The translations under genes and the position numbers were made by a program. Positions 56,611-64,000 of a stretch of 64,000 nucleotides of DNA are shown one piece after another (position 1 is the first letter of the stretch; every line of letters begins with the position of its first letter). The notes under the pieces are model-generated. The model did not search any database. It worked only from the letters and a program-made list of their open reading frames with translations, and was not told the origin of the DNA. The DNA comes from Blasia pusilla (Eukaryota > Marchantiophyta > Marchantiopsida > Blasiales). Where the stretch lies: assembly GCA_050084515.1 (NCBI GenBank), contig CM114271.1, positions 1,860,001 to 1,924,000 of the forward strand, given 5' to 3'.

Positions 56611-59600
56611 TGGAGAAAAAGTATTATAATCATGATGAGTGGATTCTTTTTAATACATTGTATAAATTTTTGAACTTATAATATCTCTTATGTTCTCATT
56701 CATTTAAGTGATAGTTAGTTGTGAGGGAGCATTTTGACTACTATTATACCATATTTCTTCTAGAAATTTTTTTAAAAGAAAAAACTAATCAAAAAATTTC
56801 TACTATAAACATAATTTAATACCATACTTAATTAATGTAGAAATATGGTTATTTTTTTTCTATTATTCATGGTGGCTTTTCTCATACTAATACATACAGA
56901 CCCATGTAAGTGATGAGTAAAATTTTTACAAAATATCTTAAGAAATGAAATTTTTTAAGAAAGAAGGATATAAAATGAATCTTATTCAATTACAAAGGTT
57001 TGAACTAAAGTGGAAAATTAAAGAGATCTTTACATTTGCAAAAAAGATCTCGCATGTTATCTTTAGGTTACTAGTGTAGGTTTCATTTTTATTTTTTGGA
57101 ATTTTTGGTATAATAATGGTACTTATGATGTAAATGAAAAGAGAAAAAGAAACATAGATTGAGAAGTTTTGGTCGTGAAAAATATTGTAAGAGTCTTATT
57201 GTTCTATCTCTGTTTGATAAGTTTTTTGTGAAGGGGAAATGATATAGGATGTGTGCAAGAAGTGGATGTGTAGATCTTGAGCTACCCCAATACTCAATAT
57301 TTAAGATATAGGAATTGAAATATTTGTGGAAACAATCATGACTAGCTAAATAAATATGTTTGCTACCCACACTATGTGATCCCAAATGGATTTGGAGCTC
57401 TCTCCTTGGGCCATCTACGACACAAGATCTATATTTTTCCATATGTCATGTTAAGTCCCTTGCACCATGAGATCTTCTTGTTGTCTTATTACATTCTCCC
57501 ACATCCTAAATTTTATCTTACATTACGTGGAGCCCCTTTTGTTCTTTATTCCATAGTGCTTAGTTTGGAATATCAACTTGCCACGTTGTTTCCTTATTTG
57601 GCCAGTACATCCTTAATGCATCTTTTCAAATTAGGATCAAGGAGAAAAGGATGGATGAGTGAAAAGGGATGAGAGAAAAGACACTTTTAATGAATGGGGA
57701 TGTGTTTTTAGTAGTTTTTACAAAGGGCAACAAGGAGAAGAGGCCTTATGAGTAAAAAGAGAGGAGAGAAAACGTACTCTAAATAAAAGGGGATGGATAA
57801 GGCATAAGCAAGGAGAGAAGATTTTAAAAGTCAAACCATATAAAAAATAAGAAAAGGTTGGTTTGATGAAAATAAATCCTAACCCTAAAAGATGAAACAA
57901 GAAAAATGGAGTTGACAATGTTGGAAAGATTTCCTCTTTTGACAATTTTTATCATCTCGTGTATTACAACAAAAGTAGTTTAAAGGCTCGTGCAAGGCAT
58001 TAAATCAAATTAATATAAAATATTTAATGAAATAATAAAGAGAGAAGTATGTAATTTAAAAAAAAGTCTTGATACAAAAATCTTATAAGAATCAATTATA
58101 AATTTAATATTTGAAAGAAACCTGACTTTCATAGAATGTTTTATATTCCTTAACCTTTAATGATATTAATAGTATTAATCAACTTATACCAAACTTCTAA
58201 TATGAAAGATATCTCTTACTTCTTAGGTTAAAATTTTGACTTATATATCTCCTTTCCTTTTAGGTAGATTTTTTATTTTATGCTTTTTTTTAATCTTTGC
58301 CCCCTCTGCAGATTTCCTATACTCACTGGCTTGAAAATGTCCATGATACATGACTTAAGACATCATATAGAAGAAAATAAAATTTATACTAATATTAATG
58401 TAGGCACGGTAGAAAGTCTCTACTATTGCGATATATCCTTCTTTTCAAAATCTAAAATTAAGTCTTGATAATTACTTATAAATTATATTTAATGAAAAAA
58501 CTTAACATAAAGACCTACTCACATAATTTTTTATCAACTTTTTAAATTTTATTAAATAATTTTTTTCATGATTTTTTTTTCTAAAATTGAATAATATATT
58601 TCATCACACAAGATTTTAAACTAGCAATCGAATTAAAATAATAAAATAAATAATAAGTTCTTCAAAGGGAAGAATCCAAGGTACTAGAGAGAAATTGAAT
58701 ATATCAACCTTCCGACCATGAATCATCATAAGATAAGTCTCTTGTAACTTCATGTGTGTAGTAGATGTTTCGTATAAAAATTTACAAGGTCTATATGAAA
58801 GTGGGATACAACCAAGAGAAAATAGTAATGCTCTTTCACATTTCCCAAAATTTGATTAATATCAAAGGAAAAAAACGTCAACTTCGTGTGTCTTATAATA
58901 ATACATTGTAGGAAATAGAATGTGTTATTGGATGGTTGTGTGAATCCATATTTGATTTGAAATTCCCATTAACCTCTAAAGGCTTGCAAGCAAGAAAATT
59001 GGCTTCCATGCACCATTTTTTTCCTATTAATTTCTTGTCCCTCAAGAAATCATGGAATTTTCTTATGCTAAAATTATCGAAGGAGTCCCCATTCTAGTTA
59101 TGTTCTCTAATTTCCAACCAAAATTGTTCTGCACTTACCTTTCTTGAATGTTGACCTGTCTAGAGTGTCTTAGGAGCTTGCATCAACAAGGCATACTCTT
59201 ATCACTAATCTCGACACAAGCACACTCATATTAACTAGAGTTTGAATTAGGCCAATCAACTTTGCATCTCCTAAGTTTGAGTCTTGGATCACCCCTTGAT
59301 CTAAAGGATCTTGATAAGGTCAAATATTGATCTTACCCCTTATTCCCCATCATAGATACAGTGAATCATTCATGACTTGGGAAAAAACTTCCTTGATAGT
59401 CCAAGGACTGGAAACGACGCTAGAGCATCTGCATGCTGGATGTCCCAACTATTCAATGAACCTCGAATGAGTCTCTAATCAAAACTCAATATTTTAGGAT
59501 CAGATTAAGGCCCGAGGTTAGGGTTTGGAATTGGACTTCTTGGACTTGGCTTGGTATCAAAATCCCAAAACCAATCTCTCAATCTATCTTGGGCCCTTGG

Positions 59601-59689
59601 TTCAATCCAAATGGTTCCTAGATGGGATTCAGGTTCCTTACTCTTGTGGAGACTCTTACTCCTTATATATAGTTCTAGAAAAAACTATC
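56611..59689. other. 3 kb of AT-rich DNA, no gene seen
   Basis: Frames of 60-117 codons occur on both strands without recognisable motifs. The last few hundred bases, from about 59520, may be decayed 5' sequence of copia remnant B. Confidence 0.45.
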
Positions 59690-60900
59690 CCATCTTCCAA
59701 CCAATGAATGAGGCTCTCGCTGATTTCTAGTAAAAAGAGGCCATCTAGATATAGATAGAAGCCATTCAAAGGAATCAAACTTGGACTTTGGTTGTGAAGC
59801 CAAAGGACACGAAGATAATTTGCACCAAGTGTGTGTACAAGACCAAATACAAGTGGGATGGAACTTTGGATAAATTCAAAGCAAGGTTGGTTGCACAAGG
59901 GTGTTAACAAATTTAAGGTTTTAACTAATATAATAATTTTGCTCCTATTGCAAGGATGAAAACTATTTGAATTAATCTAGATATGGGGGGAATAAGACAT
60001 TGGCATGTATACTAGTATAATTTTAAGTTTGCATTTTGTAACGAGAGTCTCAAGGAGGAGGTGTATGTATCTCAACCACCAGGTTTTGAAACATTTGGAT
60101 TATAAGAGAAAGTATGTCTACTTTATGGACCATTGTATAGGCTAAAGTGAGCCCTTGTATTATGGTATCAAAAAATAAATACATTCTTCAAAGAGATGGG
60201 CCTCATCAAGAGTCCATCAAAAGAAAATTGTTTGTATCTTGCAAATATGGTATGTATATGTTCAATGTTTTTTATGTGGGTGATCTTACCATCATAGAAA
60301 ATCATGGTAAGAAGATAGAGGAAATGAAGGAAGGGTTCAAATCTAAGTTTGAAATGTCATATCTAGGTTATTACTTTATTCGATCTTATAGCAAGGATGA
60401 AGATGATAGGATTTTGTGATTGCAATTGGATAGGAGACTTAGGTTATTAGAGATGTCGTGCCGAGTATTGCTTCTTGGTAGGATCAGGTATGGTATCATG
60501 GGCCCAGCAAGAAGCAACCTATAGTAGAAATTTATTCTATTGAGGTGAAGTACAAGGCGGCTTGTAATGTTTCATGTGAAGTAATATAGTTTAGATGGAT
60601 CTTGGAAAACAGAGAAGAAGCATTTGTGAGCGATAATGTAATGTGGTGTCATAATAAGAGTTGTATTTTCAGAACACATAACATTGTGTTTCATGCTCGT
60701 ACCATGCACATAGAGATCTAATCTCATTTTTTATGAACTGATCAAGAGAGAGGTCTTGCAATTAATAGTCGATTTTCTAACAAAGGATAATTGTGTAGAC
60801 ATCTTCACCAAGGCTTTGAGTGGAGATCAATTTCAGCCACATTTAAAGGGTCTTAGGTTTGGTTCAAGTCAGTAGTCTATCTAAGAGTGGATATTAAGGG
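59690..60900 (+). pseudogene. Ty1/copia pol remnant B (RT and RNase H)
   Basis: Decayed but ordered copia polymerase landmarks are IEAIQRNQTWTL, VYKTKYKWDGTLDKFKARLV (about 59835-59895), FAPIARMKTI, EEVYVSQPPGFETFGL, the RT catalytic region degraded to YVGDLTIIENH (YVDD has become YVGD), KIEEMKEGFKSKFEMSYLG, then RNase H traces KKQPIVEIYSIEVKYKAACN and VFHARTMHIE. Many stops. It is followed by a G-rich polypurine tract and an LTR, the normal 3' arrangement. Confidence 0.8.
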
Positions 60901-60916
60901 TGGGGGGGGGGGGGGA
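60901..60916 (+). other. Polypurine tract of copia remnant B
   Basis: A run of about 14 G residues directly precedes the TG that opens the LTR, matching the plus-strand priming site layout of LTR retrotransposons. Confidence 0.7.
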
Positions 60917-61370
60917 TGTTGGATACTCAATATCCAATTTTTATTGTGCACCATTAATCTGAACGACCCCCTTATATCAAGAGAAGCCTAGATTGATAGT
61001 CTTGACTTAGACATAAAAAAAATCATAGTAATATGATGTATGTAGTTTCTGGAGTTGTGTTATTAAGATGATCTAACCCTCTCTTACATCAAGGTGTAGG
61101 GCATCCTAAAGCAAAAAAAAGGAATAGAAGAAAATTGGTCAAAATCCCTAATTTTTAAAGTGGTCATAAAGTTGACAAGCCACAATAGTAGCGCATTCTC
61201 ATATGTAAATTTATCTCTATGTTAGGTTCCATCGAAGCTCTATTATGAGCGCATAGACGAACTAGGCTACTTTGTTGTTTCAAAATTTGGTATACATTTG
61301 AATGATTTGTTCACATTGTGTTTTCTTACACAAATTCTGACTTACACTTGATTACTCTCCCTTTGGACAA
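60917..61370 (+). repeat. 3' LTR of copia remnant B
   Basis: It begins TGTTGGATACTCAATATCC after the polypurine tract and shares ordered blocks with 12810-13240 and 56440-56610. A plausible end is TTCCTTCACA near 61388, but the boundary is uncertain. Confidence 0.6.
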
Positions 61371-62399
61371 GGAATATTCCTTCACAAAACCCTACTTTTG
61401 GAGATCTCCTTAAGAGTATCTTAAAATTGGATACTCAAGAGTTTGTGGACATGGGTTCTCACAAGCTCTTACTTAAGAATATGAGGGGTTGAACATGGCA
61501 AGTAAAGTAAAGTTTAGTGAATATCTGGATCAACCATTCTTATCATATAAAGTTAGATCAACTCAAAGTTGAGTGCTTATTTGAAATGGTTTGAGTATGA
61601 GTATAATATTTTTGTAGAAAATCTCGTGAAAGGTCTTTGTCTTATGCAGAGAAGAAACCATATGATATATCTTTGATTTGGGAGTGTATTATCTTAAGAA
61701 TGGGAATGCCAAAAAGTAGGTCTCTAAGTACAATTATGATGTCTATGTTGGGGTTGGTGATGAGACACCTAAACCACCAAGTGACAATGGAAAATCATTC
61801 ACACAATATTAGATGTTTCATGGAGTTGTATGACTTTGTTGTTTTATGTACAAGAATTGATTCAGGTAATAGAGGCATTTACCTACCAACACATGCTTGC
61901 CTCTTGGATGTCATCAAATTTTTCTTCTTGCATTCAGTGATAGTTTGGTTAGTAAATGCGAGCAAGTCAGTAAGGTTGGATGCCATAATGATGTATCTAT
62001 GTCATTCCACTACCATTTGAAAACTAGGATCTACAAGGTTGACATGTATTGAGTGTAGTATGGTGAAAGAAAACTGTGTATTATCCACGATATAAGGTTG
62101 CTCATATGTGCATGGGGGTTTGTTTTGTGTCTCGTCATGAGGGGTATGAGAGTTATGCAAATATGGATATTTTAGTTGGTAGTAACTTCCACAAGTGTGA
62201 ATGCTAGCTGTTAGTGTGGGGTTGCTTGGAAGTATGCGAGGCCTTCTAAGTTCTAGCACCATTGTCACGTCCTTTAGGATAGATCGGTGAGATCTAGTAG
62301 AGCGCCTTCAAGAGTAGTGGAAGACATGCCTAGGAGTTCGAGGATGACCTGCTGAGGCCCCGGGAAACCTAAGAGAGCAGGTTTCCCCTTCGTTTTGGC
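61371..62399. other. AT-rich DNA, no supported gene
   Basis: A 127-codon frame at 61637-62020 has no motif I recognise. Being next to copia remnant B it could be retrotransposon leader or gag relic. Confidence 0.4.
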
Positions 62400-62750
62400 T
62401 CATTTGGAGCCATATTGAGGAACTTACTAGTTTGGGTATGTACCATTTTGAGCATATGATCGACATTCTATTTTTGGTAAGTGGCCCTTGACCTCCTACA
62501 TCAGGTCAAGAGCCAAGGAGGTGACTTGGGAGAATAGGTTACCATGGAGAGAGCTTGGGAGAGGGGAGGGGTATATATTCCAAGGAGAGAGAGCTTGAGA
62601 GCTCATTCTCTCTTTGTTGAACCTCTTGGCATGAGGCGGCGGAGCTATGGTCCCTTGCCTTGTGAGTGTAACCCAAGCCTCTCATTAGGAGAGTGGGTTT
62701 GGTTTGATATGAGAGCGAGTGCACACCTTTGAGAGCTATGGTGTGAGATT
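62400..62750 (+). repeat. LTR-like segment, second copy
   Basis: Related to 39400-39900 in the same orientation. It contains GGGGTATATATTCCAAGGAG (a TATA-like box), then TTGTTGAACCTCTTGGCATG and CCCTTGCCTTGTGAGTG. Confidence 0.45.
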
Positions 62751-63352
62751 GTGTAGAGAGAGATTAGATCTTATTTTACAAAGAGAGAATGAGAGAAAGA
62801 GAGAGCTTCATGGGGGAGCTCGCTGGTCACTCGATATTTTTGTAGGATGGGGACCGTGTTCCCCATCCAACGGCTCATGGGAATGCTCATGGGAGCAAGG
62901 GTTGCTTGGATTGTTCTTTGCATTTGCCGATTTTTTGTGTGGAAGAGTGGCGCGCGGAAGCGCTGCCCAATTTCTGATAGGGATTGAGTATGGGGGCGGG
63001 TTGCCCCATGCCGGTGCTTTCGGGAGCACCATGTCGCTTTCTGATTTGTATTTTTACAGGTTTTACATTTTTGTTGGGAGGAATCAACGCGAAAGCGCTG
63101 CCGAATTTTGTGTAGGAGAAAGAGACATTGGGCTTTACAACAATCCCTTTCAGTTTTTACTGGAATGTCTGATTGTAAATATTTTTTGATGTTGGCGTAG
63201 ATCGTAAAGTTGTGCACGCTGTGCAACAAACTATGTGCAATTTGGAGTTACGAGCAAAATGTTATGATCAATCTTGCAAAACTACCATTGCTAGGCGATT
63301 TTTAGGGTTAAATTGTGCAAACCCTAAACCAGCCGCCACCGCCGCCGTCGCC
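62751..63352. other. Mixed-composition DNA with a short direct repeat
   Basis: GCGCGGAAGCGCTGCCCAAT (about 62950) and GCGAAAGCGCTGCCGAATTT (about 63090) form a direct repeat some 140 bp apart. A 156-codon frame at 62719-63189 spans it but shows no known domain. Confidence 0.45.
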
Positions 63353-63358
63353 GTCATA

Positions 63359-63475
63359 GTCAACGGTCAACCATCACCAGCGATGGTCAACCATCACCAC
63401 CAATGGTCAACCATCACCTTCACCATTCGTCCGTCACCATCAATGGTCAACCGTCACCATCAATGGTCCACCGTC
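63359..63475. repeat. About 21-bp tandem repeat
   Basis: Units of the type ATGGTCAACCATCACCACCA repeat about five times with small variations. Confidence 0.85.
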
Positions 63476-64000
63476 CGTTATCCACCCTTGGTTGCCATTG
63501 CCGCCGTTACGGAGTGGAGGGTCTTCCACAACGTTCGTTGATTATCGGACTTGCGTCGCCATCACGTACTTTGTTTTGGCAGCCACCATCATCAACCTGT
63601 GATGGCATATGACCTCCTATTATAGTGTTTGAGTTTTGATTTCATGCTGCTATATTGTGATTGGTAGCCGCTCAACGACGATCGAGTACCGTGCCGTGAC
63701 GCCCGTAGCTGCAACGCGTCGCCGATTGCCGCGCCGTGCCGCTCGTGGCCGCATTGCACCATCTTGATCGTGGAGCCACTCCGGCATTGTGGAGCAGAGT
63801 GTGGGTTTATTGTTGATTGAGGAGGGTATGCCGCCGAGTGCCGCATCCCATCATCGATGGCCGTGCCGTTCGTAGTCGTTTCGTGCCGCCTGCAACGCCG
63901 CATCGTTCCGCTGGAACCGCACTGTCTATCGAGGAGTTTTGAGCAACATCAGCATGGGAGGAGCATGACTTGCTGATTGGAGGAGTTGTCTCCACGACCG
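63476..64000. other. GC-richer DNA at the right edge, no gene recognised
   Basis: GCCGTGCCG- and CGTAGC-type short repeats produce overlapping frames on both strands. It may belong to an element continuing past the window. Confidence 0.4.

Noticed and set aside
61637-62020. 127-codon frame near the copia remnant as a gene
   Set aside because: No recognisable motif; treated as a possible retrotransposon relic only.

Overview
The window looks like nuclear DNA from a land plant with a large genome rich in old transposons. Several things point there: a BAHD-family acyltransferase gene with the conserved intron of that family, Ty1/copia polymerase remains with LTRs, two kinds of non-LTR retrotransposon, short Helitron-like elements, and a family of short inverted-repeat elements with 8-bp target duplications. 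There are no operons, ribosome-binding sites or dense ORFs, and most of the sequence is AT-rich and closed in all frames. I cannot name the species.

Layout. 1-7.9 kb is one unusual locus. Arrays built on a GCGGCTA / TAGCCGC motif, plus a 1-kb pyrimidine tract, surround and enter the introns of a broken multi-exon gene of unknown family (about 3.0-7.34 kb). Its best-preserved exon encodes an acidic region followed by five evenly spaced Gln-Thr motifs. 8-14 kb is AT-rich DNA with a duplicated segment, a mini-Helitron, an LTR fragment, a (GA)n tract and a decayed coding sequence. 14.1-18.6 kb holds the clearest mobile-element structure. A 0.4-kb element with perfect target duplications is followed by a nested pair of the same family: an outer element (14719-18583, duplication GTCCCAAT) and an inner one (15319-18007, duplication GTTGGGCC). 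The inner one carries a 280-codon-scale ORF, a small divergent ORF and a tRNA-like sequence. 19.1-20.5 kb is the 3' part of a non-LTR retrotransposon that ends in a restriction-like-endonuclease-type domain.

20.5-30.3 kb is less AT-rich and low in repeats. It contains the only convincing host gene, a BAHD acyltransferase on the minus strand with a 511-bp intron and a probable single-base frameshift in exon 2. 30-38 kb holds AT-rich DNA, a 60-bp tandem repeat, another short inverted-repeat element, a long (GA)n tract and a 5'-truncated LINE (minus strand). 38-50 kb is mostly featureless AT-rich DNA with more members of the short-element and Helitron families. 50.0-50.6 kb is a sharp GC-rich island with an 84-bp duplication. 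51-53.2 kb is a second, more complete but heavily mutated copy of the endonuclease-bearing retrotransposon (minus strand). 55.5-61.4 kb contains two related copia remnants with LTR sequence. One of them carries a short inverted-repeat insertion whose empty site can be read in the other copy. 62-64 kb holds another LTR-like copy and a 21-bp tandem repeat.

Apart from the acyltransferase, which would act in specialised acyl-ester or amide metabolism, nearly all coding sequence is broken. The window reads as a record of successive insertions rather than a set of cooperating genes.
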